DNA of 64,000 nucleotides from Corynebacterium sp. (GCF_030532715.1 NZ_JAUNKO010000007.1:62001-126000); one strand, 5' to 3'; numbered from the stretch's first letter, positions 18,136-27,210 are shown. Numbers and translations are program-made. The notes: generated by a model from the letters alone, not told the origin.

Positions 18136-19113
18136 ATGCGAGTGCTCGTTACCGGAGGTGCCGGATTCATAGGTTCCAATTTTGTTCACCGATCACTGGG
18201 GCGCGATTTAGAAATCACGGTCCTTGACAAGATGACCTATGCAGCAAACCCAGAAAACCTTAAGGGAACTGGTGTGAAGCTTGTTGAAGGTGATATATGC
18301 AGCTCAGGGCTCGTTGATACATTGGTTGCGCAAAATGATCTTGTGGTCCATTTTGCGGCAGAGAGCCACAATGATAACTCGCTCAGGGACCCACTCAGGT
18401 TTGTAAGAACAAACGTAGAAGGCACTGTAAAATTGATAAAATCTTGTGCGCGACACGGCGTGCGCTTTCATCATATTTCCACAGATGAGGTATATGGTGA
18501 TTTAGCTTTCGATGACCCCGCAAGGTTTACCCCCGCTACCCCCTATCGGCCGTCGAGCCCCTATTCCGCATCGAAGGCCGCGAGCGACCACATGGTGAAC
18601 GCCTGGGTGCGTTCCTACGGCCTGCAAGCCACCATCAGCAATTGCTCCAATAACTATGGCCCGCGCCAACACCCCGAGAAGTTCATCCCGCGGCAGATCA
18701 TCAACCTGTTGCACGGGAAACCCGCGCGGCTGTATGGCGACGGCGCGAACGTCCGTGATTGGATCCACGTGGACGACCATAACGACGCCGTGTGGGCCAT
18801 CATCGAGCGCGGGGAGATCGGGCGCACCTACCTCATCGGCGCCGACGGGGAACGCACCAACAAGCAGGTAGTTGAGCAATTGTGCGCGCTGATTGGCGGG
18901 GACGTGGTGCATGTGACGGACCGTCCGGGGCACGATCGTCGATACGCTATCGACCCGGCGAGCACCCTTGCGCTCGGCTGGAAACCCCAACGCACGTTCG
19001 AGGAAGGGTTGGCGGAAACGGTGGATTGGTACCGTAACAATCCGCAGTGGTGGGGCGCGAGCCACGCGGCCGCCGAACAAACCTACGCCGAGCACGAGCG
19101 CATCCTGCACTAA
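18136..19113 (+). CDS. rmlB: dTDP-glucose 4,6-dehydratase
   Basis: It converts dTDP-glucose to dTDP-4-keto-6-deoxyglucose, the second step to dTDP-rhamnose. From ATG 18136 the 325 residues begin MRVLVTGGAGFIGSNFV (NAD-binding Rossmann), with the STDEVYGD block and the catalytic Y-x3-K in YSASKAASDH. An in-frame ATG lies 9 nt upstream. The TACGAT box ending at 18128 places transcription near ATG 18136, so the mRNA may be leaderless. The first third of the gene is visibly lower in GC than the rest, hinting at a mosaic or transferred 5' end. Confidence 0.93.
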   Translation: MRVLVTGGAGFIGSNFVHRSLGRDLEITVLDKMTYAANPENLKGTGVKLVEGDICSSGLVDTLVAQNDLVVHFAAESHNDNSLRDPLRFVRTNVEGTVKLIKSCARHGVRFHHISTDEVYGDLAFDDPARFTPATPYRPSSPYSASKAASDHMVNAWVRSYGLQATISNCSNNYGPRQHPEKFIPRQIINLLHGKPARLYGDGANVRDWIHVDDHNDAVWAIIERGEIGRTYLIGADGERTNKQVVEQLCALIGGDVVHVTDRPGHDRRYAIDPASTLALGWKPQRTFEEGLAETVDWYRNNPQWWGASHAAAEQTYAEHERILH

Positions 19114-19123
19114 ACTGTGGACT

Positions 19124-19675
19124 ATGCTGCGTGAACTCGACCTGCCCGGAGTGCTCCTCAACGAACCAACGATCCATAGCGACGATCGCGGCGACTTCCA
19201 CGAATGGTTCAAAGTCAGCGATTTCGAACAACACGTGGGGCACCCGTTTCCGTTGCGGCAGGCTAATCTGAGCACCTCGCAAGCGGGGGTGCTACGCGGC
19301 TTGCACTTTGCGGAAAACCCGCCCGGTCAAGCTAAGTACGTCATCTGCCCAGTGGGACGAATTTTCGACGTCGCAGTAGACGTCCGGGTGGGTTCGCCAA
19401 CCTTTGGCCAGCATGTCAGCGCCGAGTTATCAGCAACCAATCGTTGCGGCTTGTACATCCCCGCGGGGTTCGCACACGGTTTCGTGGCGCTGGAGGATTC
19501 GACGGTGGTGTACCTCACCACCTCCGAGTACGCTCCCGGCATCGAGCACACCATCAACCCGTTCGATGAGGAGCTTGGTATCGCGTGGCCGGGCAGCAAT
19601 CATGTGTTATCCGCCCGCGACGCAGCCGCCCCGCCGCTTGGGCACGCACCGCTGCCCCGATGGGAGGACGCATGA
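19124..19675 (+). CDS. rmlC: dTDP-4-dehydrorhamnose 3,5-epimerase
   Basis: This 183-residue cupin protein contains the RmlC blocks [18 protein letters not shown] (catalytic His) and [12 protein letters not shown], and [14 protein letters not shown]. In several corynebacteria RmlC is fused to RmlD; here it is a stand-alone epimerase. It overlaps rmlA by 4 bp and follows rmlB by 10 bp, forming a tight rmlBCA operon. Confidence 0.93.
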   Translation: MLRELDLPGVLLNEPTIHSDDRGDFHEWFKVSDFEQHVGHPFPLRQANLSTSQAGVLRGLHFAENPPGQAKYVICPVGRIFDVAVDVRVGSPTFGQHVSAELSATNRCGLYIPAGFAHGFVALEDSTVVYLTTSEYAPGIEHTINPFDEELGIAWPGSNHVLSARDAAAPPLGHAPLPRWEDA

Positions 19676-20538
19676 AAGGCATTATTCTGGCCGGCGGCAC
19701 CGGCTCTCGGTTATTCCCGATCACGTTGGGGGTAAGCAAGCAGCTCGTACCGGTGTACGACAAGCCGATGATCTACTACCCGTTGTCCACGCTCATGCTG
19801 GCCGGGGTGCGGGAGATTTTGGTGATCACCACGCCGCAGGATTTGCCGCAATTTAAGCGGTTGCTGGGGGACGGCTCGCAATTCGGCATCACCTTGGACT
19901 TTGCCACGCAGCAGCAGCCACGGGGTTTGGCGGACGCGTTCATCGTGGGCGCGGACCACATCGGCGATGATTCCGTGGCCCTGATCCTTGGGGATAACGT
20001 GTTCTATGGTGCAGGTTTGGGTACGCAGCTGCGGCGGTTTAGCAACCCCGACGGCGGTGTGATTTTCGCTTATCGCGTCGCCGACCCTAGCGCCTATGGG
20101 GTGGTGGAGTTTTCCGCCGATGGGCGCGCGTTGTCGCTTGCGGAAAAGCCAGCGCATCCGAAATCGCAATACGCGGTGCCCGGGCTGTATTTTTACGATA
20201 ATTCCGTGGTAGATATCGCCCGCAACTTGCAGCCGTCCCCTCGCGGCGAGTTGGAGATCACGGACATTAATAATATGTACCTGCGGCAAGGCAACTTGCA
20301 CGTGGAGGTGTTGCCGCGTGGCACGGCGTGGTTGGATACCGGCACCGTGGATTTGTTGCTCGCCGCCGGTGATTTCGTGCGCGCCATTGAGCAGCGCCAA
20401 GGGTTAAAGATTGGCTGCCCGGAAGAGGTGGCGTGGCGCATGGGATACCTCGACCGGGCCGCGTTGATTCGCCGCGCCCACGAACTTCGGGCCTCCGGCT
20501 ACGGGGATTACCTCCTCGCCATTACATCGCACGAATAA
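19672..20538 (+). CDS. rmlA: glucose-1-phosphate thymidylyltransferase
   Basis: It makes dTDP-glucose from glucose-1-phosphate and dTTP. The 288 residues start [17 protein letters not shown], the nucleotidyltransferase signature, followed by [17 protein letters not shown] and LGDNVFYG. The ATG overlaps the rmlC stop (ATGA-type coupling). The 3' end overlaps the convergent arsR-like gene by 17 bp. Confidence 0.95.
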   Translation: MKGIILAGGTGSRLFPITLGVSKQLVPVYDKPMIYYPLSTLMLAGVREILVITTPQDLPQFKRLLGDGSQFGITLDFATQQQPRGLADAFIVGADHIGDDSVALILGDNVFYGAGLGTQLRRFSNPDGGVIFAYRVADPSAYGVVEFSADGRALSLAEKPAHPKSQYAVPGLYFYDNSVVDIARNLQPSPRGELEITDINNMYLRQGNLHVEVLPRGTAWLDTGTVDLLLAAGDFVRAIEQRQGLKIGCPEEVAWRMGYLDRAALIRRAHELRASGYGDYLLAITSHE

Positions 20539-20815
20539 GCGAATCGACTTGGTGGAAGGTATCCGGGTTGATTTTGTAGTGCGCCCACTTGCCGCGTTGT
20601 TGGCGCTGCACCAGCCCGGCGGCGGAGAGCTTTTTCATGTGGTGCGTGACTGTCGGTGCGGAAACTTGCAGCGCTTCGGAGAGGTCGCACGAGCAGATAT
20701 CCCCACTTCCCGCAACGAGGTACAGCAGCCGGAGGCGCGTGGGGTCGCTCAGCGCCTTGAATAGCAGGCTAGCCCGATTATTCAGATCATTACTGATCGA
20801 GGCGTTGAGTGTCAT
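20522..20815 (-). CDS. ArsR/SmtB family metal-responsive repressor
   Basis: These 97 residues form a winged helix with [14 protein letters not shown], the metal site D-I-C41-S-C43-D-L (the ELCVCDL type of As/Cd/Pb sensors) and the recognition helix [14 protein letters not shown] chose ATG 20815 because a TATATT box on the reverse strand ends 7 nt before it; a TTG at 20824 would add three residues. No arsenic or metal efflux gene is adjacent, so its target is unknown apart from probable autoregulation. Confidence 0.88.
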   Translation of the reverse strand: MTLNASISNDLNNRASLLFKALSDPTRLRLLYLVAGSGDICSCDLSEALQVSAPTVTHHMKKLSAAGLVQRQQRGKWAHYKINPDTFHQVDSLIRAM

Positions 20816-20831
20816 GGCTATCAATATAGCC
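20816..20831. promoter_or_regulatory. probable autoregulatory operator of the ArsR gene
   Basis: GGCTAT and ATAGCC flank CAAT in a perfect inverted repeat directly at the arsR start, covering the putative -10 TATATT. A related half-site ATAGCCTAGTC lies about 20 bp upstream. The position fits autorepression. Confidence 0.5.
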
Positions 20832-20863
20832 GACTATGGGTCACCTAACATAGCCTAGTCTAA

Positions 20864-21109
20864 CTATTCTTCGTCTTCCTCATGATACTTCTCTTTTGCC
20901 TTCCTAATCCGCTCCTCTTCTTCGCGGGCGAGCTCCTGCGCCCTGCGCTGTTTAAAGCGGTTTTTTTCGAGGGTCCACAAGAACTCCTCGTCATCGTCGG
21001 GGCCTTTAATAGCGGGTTCCTCCGGCGTGCGCCACGTTCCCGGCCCGAACGCCTTCCACACTAAAACCACCGCAACGACGATGAGAAGCAGCAGAAGTAG
21101 CCGACCCAC
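20864..21109 (-). CDS. small single-span membrane protein with charged tail
   Basis: A hydrophobic segment (GRLLLLLLIVVAVVLVWKAF) is followed by an acidic/basic, helix-forming tail (FKQRRAQELAREEEERIRKAKEKY). AAAAGGAGG lies 6 nt before GTG 21109, so I place the start there (81 aa). An in-frame ATG at 21127 would place the ribosome site inside the coding sequence. I recognise no family; it resembles small membrane proteins found between rml/ars genes and menA in corynebacteria. Confidence 0.7.
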   Translation of the reverse strand: MGRLLLLLLIVVAVVLVWKAFGPGTWRTPEEPAIKGPDDDEEFLWTLEKNRFKQRRAQELAREEEERIRKAKEKYHEEDEE

Positions 21110-21171
21110 TGGAATCCTCCTTTTCATGTCTTTTCTTTGACTCTACGTGCTGCCGAGTACTCTCGAATATT

Positions 21172-21468
21172 GTGAACGAACAAGCACCTAAAATAGATAC
21201 GAAACTTCGCCGCGACATCGTGCTGTACGGTGCGGCGCGGATTGCGTTGTTTTTCGTCCTTACCGCGGTGATTCAAAGCGCCGCAATGCTGTTGAGCGTG
21301 CCCGTGCCGCTATTGATGTCCGCACTGCTGGCGCTGATCGTGGCCCTGCCGCTGTCCATGTTTGTTTTCCAAGGTTTGCGACGCCGCGTCACCGAAGGCC
21401 TCGCAGTGTGGGACGGGCAGCGCAAAGCCCATAAGGAATGGGTGAAGCGGGAACTAGCTGATCGCTAG
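21172..21468 (+). CDS. DUF4229 family membrane protein
   Basis: This 98-residue protein has two transmembrane helices (IALFFVLTAVIQSAAMLL and LLMSALLALIVALPLSMFVF) and a basic C-terminal region (GLRRRVTEGLAVWDGQRKAH), the DUF4229 layout. It usually sits next to menA in actinobacteria. The GTG start follows a TACTCT box by 8 nt, so it may be leaderless. The 3' end overlaps convergent menA by 15 bp. Function unknown. Confidence 0.78.
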   Translation: MNEQAPKIDTKLRRDIVLYGAARIALFFVLTAVIQSAAMLLSVPVPLLMSALLALIVALPLSMFVFQGLRRRVTEGLAVWDGQRKAHKEWVKRELADR

Positions 21469-22311
21469 GGCCGTCAGCACCGCCCAGAGGAGCATCGCCC
21501 GTCCAGTCAGCCCCAGTACCGGAATCAATTCAGAGCCCAGCGCGCCGCGCACGATTGGTCGTGCTGCAAAGGCCGCAAACGGCACCGCCGCCAAGGCGAA
21601 CAACGCCCGCCCGCCCAGCGCGAGCGACACGACAAACGGTACGCACACCAGCGCCACCCACAACAACCGGGTGCCGCGATCCCCAAGCCGCACAGCGAGC
21701 GTAATTTTCCCGGTGGCCGCATCAGTTGGGATATCCCGCAGATTGTTGGCAAGGTTCACCGCCGCGGAGAACGATCCGACGCTCAGCGCACACGCCAACC
21801 CCACCAGCGTTACCTGCCCCGATTGTGTGAACTCGGTGCCGCACACGGCGACGAAACCGAAGAAGATAAACACCGAAACTTCCCCCAAACCCCGATATCC
21901 GTACGGGTTGCTGCCGCCGGTGTAAAACCACGCGGACACCACGCACAGCGCGCCGACCAAGATCAGCCACCAGGAGGTCAGGAGGGACAGCACCGTGCCC
22001 GCCACACAGGCCACGGCGAAGGCGCTCCAAGCCGCCATACGCACTTGGTAGGGGCGTGCAATGCCGGACCCGGTGAGTCGGGCGGGGCCGGAGCGGGCGT
22101 CGTCAGTTCCGCGGATACCGTCCGAGTAATCGTTGGCGTAATTTACGCCCACAATGAGGGCCCACGCAACCACGGCGGCGAGGGTGGCGCGCCACAGATT
22201 CTCGTTGCCGGAGTGGGCTGCGGCGCCGGTGCCCACTATGACGGGGGCAAATGCATTGGCCCATGTGTGCGGGCGTGCACCTTGAAACCACTGACCTAGG
22301 GAAGCAGACAT
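21454..22311 (-). CDS. menA: 1,4-dihydroxy-2-naphthoate polyprenyltransferase
   Basis: It attaches the polyprenyl chain to 1,4-dihydroxy-2-naphthoate to give demethylmenaquinone. This integral membrane UbiA-family protein has the Asp-rich motif NYANDYSDGIRGTDD near residue 60 and a second one, NNLRDIPTDAATGK. ATG 22311 gives 285 residues; a GTG two codons upstream is in frame. It diverges from the glycosyltransferase gene. Confidence 0.94.
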   Translation of the reverse strand: MSASLGQWFQGARPHTWANAFAPVIVGTGAAAHSGNENLWRATLAAVVAWALIVGVNYANDYSDGIRGTDDARSGPARLTGSGIARPYQVRMAAWSAFAVACVAGTVLSLLTSWWLILVGALCVVSAWFYTGGSNPYGYRGLGEVSVFIFFGFVAVCGTEFTQSGQVTLVGLACALSVGSFSAAVNLANNLRDIPTDAATGKITLAVRLGDRGTRLLWVALVCVPFVVSLALGGRALFALAAVPFAAFAARPIVRGALGSELIPVLGLTGRAMLLWAVLTALAIS

Positions 22312-22374
22312 AGGCACTATTGTCCACCATCACACCAATGTCCGAATGCACGAGGTGCCGCTACAGTGGGAGGA

Positions 22375-23226
22375 ATGTTAATCCGCACTGCGATAGCGCA
22401 AACCCTCAACGCGGTGTTCACCCTCGCCCGCATGGTGCCACTCGCGCTGAAAAACCGCTTCCGCACGGCCCGCATACCGCGGGACGGTGAGGTGACTATT
22501 TCGCTGACCACGCACGGGCGTCGATTAGCAAGCGTGCACTATAGCATCGAATCGGTAGCGCATTCCGGGGTGCCGATTGTGCTCTGGCTCGACCGCGCGG
22601 AGTACGAATCGCCGTGGCCGGAACCGCTGGTAAGGCTCGTGCGCCGTGGCCTGCAAGTGCGCTGCTCAACGGGGAATTTTGGGCCGCACACCAAATATTG
22701 GGGGCAGTTTCAGCGGGCGCAGGGGAGGGTGGTGACCATCGACGATGACATCATCTACCCCAAACGCTTTCTCGAACGCCTGCTCGCAATTTCGGACGTG
22801 CGTGGGGATGCGGTGGTGGCGTACCGCGCGCACCGCATTGAATTGCGGGACGGCAAGCTGCTGCCCTACGCGAAATGGACGCCCGTGGACACTTGCGAGG
22901 CGTCAGTGCTGCACTTCGCCACCGGGGTGTCCGGCGTGCTCTACCCCAAAGCGTTTATCGACTACGTTGTCGAACAAGGCACCGCGTTTATGGAGACCTG
23001 CCCCCGCGCCGACGACGTTTGGCTCCACGCCTGCGCCCTTCGCTCAGGTTTTCCAGTGCGGCAGGTGTTTGCGCAGCCGCGGCATTTCGCCATCGTGCCG
23101 TTTACCTTCGGCGGCGCGCTCGTGATGCAGAACGCCTTCCTCGGCGGCAATGACGAACAAATCGCCAAGGTGTACACGCCCGCGGACATCGCTCAATTGC
23201 AGCGCGCCAGCGAACTCGAAGATTAG
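22375..23226 (+). CDS. putative glycosyltransferase
   Basis: This 283-residue protein has a hydrophobic N-terminus and the DxD-type motif VVTIDDDIIYP near residue 125. VTISLTTHGRR and CPRADDVWLHACAL resemble capsule/cell-envelope glycosyltransferases; the donor and acceptor are unknown. A TACAGT box lies about 10 nt before ATG 22375, suggesting a leaderless start (GTG 22366 is also in frame). It sits between menA and menE on the opposite strand, an accessory-looking position in the men cluster. Confidence 0.7.
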   Translation: MLIRTAIAQTLNAVFTLARMVPLALKNRFRTARIPRDGEVTISLTTHGRRLASVHYSIESVAHSGVPIVLWLDRAEYESPWPEPLVRLVRRGLQVRCSTGNFGPHTKYWGQFQRAQGRVVTIDDDIIYPKRFLERLLAISDVRGDAVVAYRAHRIELRDGKLLPYAKWTPVDTCEASVLHFATGVSGVLYPKAFIDYVVEQGTAFMETCPRADDVWLHACALRSGFPVRQVFAQPRHFAIVPFTFGGALVMQNAFLGGNDEQIAKVYTPADIAQLQRASELED

Positions 23227-24344
23227 AACAACTTCTCGACGCCGCGCCGGTCCACCTTGCCGGGCCCAGCCAGCGGCAGTTCGCGCACCCGCCGAATGTG
23301 TTTGGGAAGCTGCCAGCGCGGTAGGTCTTCCAGCCCCGCGATCACCTCGTTCGGGCTGCGGCGGCCGGTGTAAGCCACGGCGATGGCCTGGCCGAGGCGT
23401 GGGTGCGGGATACCCACCACGCAGGCGGTTTCCACACCATCGAGCGACAAGATCGCCTGCTCGAGCACTTCGGGGTGAAGTTTGAGGCCGCCGGAGTCGA
23501 TCACGGCGTCGATACGCCCCGTAATGTGCAGCTTCCCGTCGGCGATCACGCCGGAATCTTGGGTCGCGTACCAGCCGTCTACAAATACGTTCGGAATGTG
23601 GTTTCGGTAGCCAGCGGCGACCATCGGCCCGGACAAGAACACGCGCCCACCGGCCACGCGCACCTTGGCCCCGGGGATCGGGCGCCCGTCATACACACAA
23701 CCGCCAGAAGTTTCGGATGACCCGTAGGTGGTGACGATCCGAATGCCCAGCTCCCGGCATTGCCTCCGCGTCTTCTCCGTGGTGGGCGCGCCGCCGATCA
23801 GGATCGCGTCAAAGCGACGCAGCGCCTCGATGCCAGCCAACGTTTCCATGGCTTTGAGGAGCTGCATGGGCACGAGCGAGGTGTAGGTACGATCCCCGAG
23901 GTCCGCCAGCCGATGCGCGAGGGATGCGAACCTATGTACGTCAAACCCCTTGGATACGTCCAGGGCGAGCGGTTCAACGCCCGCTACCAACGCTCGCACT
24001 AGCACTTGAACGCCGGCGATATGGTGGCCGGGCAGCGCCAAGAGCCACTGGCCCTCGCCCCCAAGCACCTGGTGCGTCGCATCTGCCGAGGACACCAGGT
24101 TCGCGGGGGTGAGCAACGCGCCCTTCGGCGTTCCCGTGGACCCAGAGGTGGCTACCACCAGCGCGATCTCCGAGGCGATAGGTTGCCCGACGCGCAATGA
24201 TCTCGTGAGTGCTCCCGCCAGCCCAGCATCCTCCGGCAAGGGCAACAATGTTTCCTTGCCGGAGATCGCCGCAACGAGGCGCGGCATGATGCGCGCGGGA
24301 TCGGCGGCGGGTACCGTGACGGGGCGAAGGAGATGGTTTTTCAC
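23223..24344 (-). CDS. menE: O-succinylbenzoate-CoA ligase
   Basis: It activates o-succinylbenzoate with ATP and CoA. The 373 residues, short for acyl-CoA ligases but usual for actinobacterial MenE, contain the phosphate loop LVVATSGSTGTPKGALL and TYGSSETSGG (A5). IHITGRIDAVIDSGGLKLHP-like and C-terminal LPLAGPGKVDRRG (catalytic Lys of the A10 motif) regions also follow. It lies 3 bp downstream of menB on the same strand. Confidence 0.93.
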   Translation of the reverse strand: MKNHLLRPVTVPAADPARIMPRLVAAISGKETLLPLPEDAGLAGALTRSLRVGQPIASEIALVVATSGSTGTPKGALLTPANLVSSADATHQVLGGEGQWLLALPGHHIAGVQVLVRALVAGVEPLALDVSKGFDVHRFASLAHRLADLGDRTYTSLVPMQLLKAMETLAGIEALRRFDAILIGGAPTTEKTRRQCRELGIRIVTTYGSSETSGGCVYDGRPIPGAKVRVAGGRVFLSGPMVAAGYRNHIPNVFVDGWYATQDSGVIADGKLHITGRIDAVIDSGGLKLHPEVLEQAILSLDGVETACVVGIPHPRLGQAIAVAYTGRRSPNEVIAGLEDLPRWQLPKHIRRVRELPLAGPGKVDRRGVEKLF

Positions 24345-24347
24345 AGG

Positions 24348-25238
24348 TCAGTAGTAGTAGGGGAATGCGTCCCAATTCGGGTCGCGCTTTTCCAGGAAAG
24401 CGTTGCGGCCTTCCACAGCTTCATCGGTCATATATGCTAATCGAGTTGCTTCACCAGCAAAAACTTGCTGTCCCATCAGGCCATCATCGGTGAGGTTAAA
24501 GGCAAATTTCAGCATGCGTTGTGCGGTGGGGGACTTGGCATTGATCTCGCGGCCCATTTGGATCGCTTCGTCTTCCAGCGTCGCGTGCGGTGCCACCACG
24601 TTTACCGCGCCCATGCGGTGCATTTCCTCGGCGGTGTAGGTGCGGCCCAGGAAGAAAATTTCCCGCGCGAACTTCTGTCCGACCATTTTTGCTAAATAAG
24701 CGGAGCCGTAGCCAGCGTCGAAGGATCCCACATCGGCGTCGGTTTGTTTGAAGCGTGCATGCTCGGCGGAAGCGATGGTCAAGTCGCACACAACGTGCAG
24801 GGAGTGCCCGCCGCCGGCCGCCCAACCGTTGACCACCGCGATGACAACCTTCGGCATGGTGCGGATGAGCCGCTGCACCTCTAGGATGTGCAGCCGCCCG
24901 GCCCGCGCTTTGTCCACGGTTTCGGCAGTCTCCCCGGAAGCGTATTGGTACCCGTCGCGCCCGCGGATGCGCTGGTCGCCGCCCGAACAAAACGCCCAAC
25001 CGCCGTCCTTCTCGCTCGGGCCGTTGCCGGTAATCAGCACTGTCCCCACATCGGGGGTGCAGCGCGCGTGATCCAGGGCGCGGTACAGCTCGTCGACGGT
25101 GTGCGGGCGGAACGCGTTGCGCACTTCAGGGCGGTTGAAGGCGATGCGCACAATGCCTTCCTCAATGTGACGGTGGTAGGTGATGTCCGTGAGGTCGTCG
25201 AAGACGGGCTTCCAGAGTTCAGGCCGAAAAGAATTCAT
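24348..25238 (-). CDS. menB: 1,4-dihydroxy-2-naphthoyl-CoA synthase
   Basis: This crotonase-fold enzyme cyclises o-succinylbenzoyl-CoA. The 296 residues include RNAFRPHTVDEL, the oxyanion/bicarbonate region FCSGGDQRIRGRDGY and the C-terminal DPNWDAFPYYY typical of MenB. The start is ATG 25238 (MNSFRPELW); the longer upstream frame would run into menC and is rejected. A TATCCT box ends 6 nt before the ATG, so it is probably leaderless. Confidence 0.95.
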   Translation of the reverse strand: MNSFRPELWKPVFDDLTDITYHRHIEEGIVRIAFNRPEVRNAFRPHTVDELYRALDHARCTPDVGTVLITGNGPSEKDGGWAFCSGGDQRIRGRDGYQYASGETAETVDKARAGRLHILEVQRLIRTMPKVVIAVVNGWAAGGGHSLHVVCDLTIASAEHARFKQTDADVGSFDAGYGSAYLAKMVGQKFAREIFFLGRTYTAEEMHRMGAVNVVAPHATLEDEAIQMGREINAKSPTAQRMLKFAFNLTDDGLMGQQVFAGEATRLAYMTDEAVEGRNAFLEKRDPNWDAFPYYY

Positions 25239-25243
25239 GTTCC

Positions 25244-25250
25244 TAGGATA
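25244..25250. promoter_or_regulatory. shared bidirectional -10 region of menB and menC
   Basis: The two ATGs are only 17 bp apart, back to back. The + strand reads TAGGAT ending 6 bp before menC, and the - strand reads TATCCT ending 6 bp before menB. The two -10 boxes overlap almost completely around CCTAGGATA. Both genes would be leaderless, and each -35 would lie inside the other gene. Confidence 0.6.
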
Positions 25251-25255
25251 GGGGC

Positions 25256-26182
25256 ATGCTTGAAGATGTCCTCGCTCGCGCCCACGTTGTAGCCTTGCCC
25301 ATGCGGGTGCGTTTCCGCGGCATCGACACCCGGGAGGCGCTGCTGATCGATGGCCCCGCGGGCTGGGGCGAGTTCGCACCATTCCCCGAATACGGCCCGC
25401 AAGAGTGTGCGAACTGGTTGCGCGGCGCCCTCGAGGCGGCCTACGTCGGCTTTCCGACGCCGCGTCGAACCCACGTCCCAGTCAATGCCACCGTCCCTGC
25501 CGTTACGCCCGAACAAGTGCCCGAAGTGCTTGCCCGTTTCCCCGGCTGCACCACCGTAAAAATCAAGGTCGCCGAGGGTGACGACGCCGCGCGAGTCGAC
25601 GCCGTGCGCCAATGTTTGCCCGAGGCGCGCATCCGCGTGGATGCGAACCAAGGATGGACCGTGGAGCAGGCAGTGGCGGCCGCGCGGCGCTTCGGTGAAC
25701 TGGACTATATGGAACAACCGTGCCAAACCGTTGAAGAGTTGGCGGAGGTGCGTAAACATAGCATTCGCGTGGCCGCAGATGAGTCCATTCGCCGCGCTTC
25801 GGATCCGTATGCCGTCGCGCGCGCGGGTGCCGCCGATGTCGCAGTGGTCAAGGTGGCGCCGCTTGGTGGAGTGAAACACGTGTTAGAAATCGCATCGTTT
25901 ATGGACTCGCATGGATTATCTATCACCGTCGCATCAGCGCTGGATACTGCGGTGGGCATGAATGCCGGGCTTGCCGCGGTGGCCGCGCTGGAGCATGTCA
26001 ACCCCGCCGGCCTGGCCACGCAACAACTCTTTATTGAAGATGTATGCGAACCCCGCCGCGTAGAGGACGGCATGCTTTCCGTGGCGCCGCAGGTGCCGGA
26101 CCCTGCAAGGCTGGCCGAATTAGCCTCCCCACATAAGGATCTTTGGTTTGAGCGCCTCCGGCAGGCGTGGAAGTATCTCTGA
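25256..26182 (+). CDS. menC: o-succinylbenzoate synthase
   Basis: This enolase-superfamily enzyme dehydrates SHCHC to o-succinylbenzoate. The 308 residues show the lysine base strand TTVKIKVAEGDD, metal ligands in RVDANQGWT, YMEQPCQT and VAADES, and the opposite Lys in VVKVAPLGG. The ATG lies 6 bp after the TAGGAT box. Confidence 0.94.
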   Translation: MLEDVLARAHVVALPMRVRFRGIDTREALLIDGPAGWGEFAPFPEYGPQECANWLRGALEAAYVGFPTPRRTHVPVNATVPAVTPEQVPEVLARFPGCTTVKIKVAEGDDAARVDAVRQCLPEARIRVDANQGWTVEQAVAAARRFGELDYMEQPCQTVEELAEVRKHSIRVAADESIRRASDPYAVARAGAADVAVVKVAPLGGVKHVLEIASFMDSHGLSITVASALDTAVGMNAGLAAVAALEHVNPAGLATQQLFIEDVCEPRRVEDGMLSVAPQVPDPARLAELASPHKDLWFERLRQAWKYL

Positions 26183-26183
26183 C

Positions 26184-27083
26184 ATGTTTGGCGTTCTCCT
26201 CGGCTATACGATCATCCTTTCAGTGATCGGAGTCGGCTATATTCTCGCCAGGACCTCCATCATCGGCCCAGGTAATGAGCGCTTGGTGCTGAACCGTGTG
26301 TCCTTTTACGCAGCGACCCCAGCCTTGCTATTTACGGTGCTGGCGCAGGCGCCTCCTGCTGAGATCTTCACCCCAGTTTTGGCCGTCGCCGCGTGCGCGG
26401 CGATCATTACCGCCAGCGTCTATATTGCGATCAGCGTGTTGCTGTTTCGGCGGCCGGTGGCGGATACGGCGGTGGGCGCGGCGTCGGCAAGCTATGTAAA
26501 TTCGAATAATATCGGGCTGCCCGTCGGCATTTATGTGCTCGGTACGGGGGCGTATGTGCCGCCAATTTTGGTGTTGCAGATGGTGGTGTTTACGCCGATT
26601 ATCCTGGCCGCGCTGAGTTCCGGGAGTGTGCTGAAGTCCACGGCAAAGGCCCTGTTTAGCCCGATTGTTCTAGCCTCCATGAGTGGGCTATGCGTCAGTG
26701 TGTTCGGCTTGCACGTGCCGGAGGTGGTCATGGAACCATTGACCATTCTGGGCGGCGCGTCGATCCCCATGATTTTGATGAGTTTCGGCGCTTCGCTGCA
26801 TACGAGTTCCGGGGTGCATGTTCGTGGGCAGGCGTTGGTGGCGTCTGCGTTAAAGGTGGCGGGCATGCCGGTGGTCGCATGGTTGGTTGCGCACCTATTT
26901 GGGCTCGATGCCGAACATACGTACGCTGCCGTGATTTTGGCGGCGTTGCCTACCGCGCAGAACGTGTATAACTATGCCGCTACATACCGCGTCGGCGAGG
27001 AGATCGCACGCGATTCCGTATTGGTAACTACGTTCGCGGCGTTGCCCGCGATGTTGGTGATCAGCCTGCTCCTAGGGGTGTGA
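26184..27083 (+). CDS. AEC family permease (auxin efflux carrier-like)
   Basis: This 299-residue membrane protein has about ten hydrophobic segments. The AEC signatures are SASYVNSNNIGLPVGIYVLG near residue 110 and AALPTAQNVYNYAATY near 255. Such proteins export or import small organic anions; the substrate is unknown. ATG 26184 follows the menC stop by one base; no separate promoter is visible, so it is likely co-transcribed with menC. Confidence 0.85.
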   Translation: MFGVLLGYTIILSVIGVGYILARTSIIGPGNERLVLNRVSFYAATPALLFTVLAQAPPAEIFTPVLAVAACAAIITASVYIAISVLLFRRPVADTAVGAASASYVNSNNIGLPVGIYVLGTGAYVPPILVLQMVVFTPIILAALSSGSVLKSTAKALFSPIVLASMSGLCVSVFGLHVPEVVMEPLTILGGASIPMILMSFGASLHTSSGVHVRGQALVASALKVAGMPVVAWLVAHLFGLDAEHTYAAVILAALPTAQNVYNYAATYRVGEEIARDSVLVTTFAALPAMLVISLLLGV

Positions 27084-27210
27084 GGTCCGGCGGTCGTTCA
27101 TCGGCTGCTGGTTTGCCTGGGGGTGGGCGTAAGGGATCGCGGGCAGGAATGAGTTTGGCACGGTGGGGTTTCGGGTGCTTGTTGCGGGGAATCGCGCTTT
27201 TGGCTGGTTT

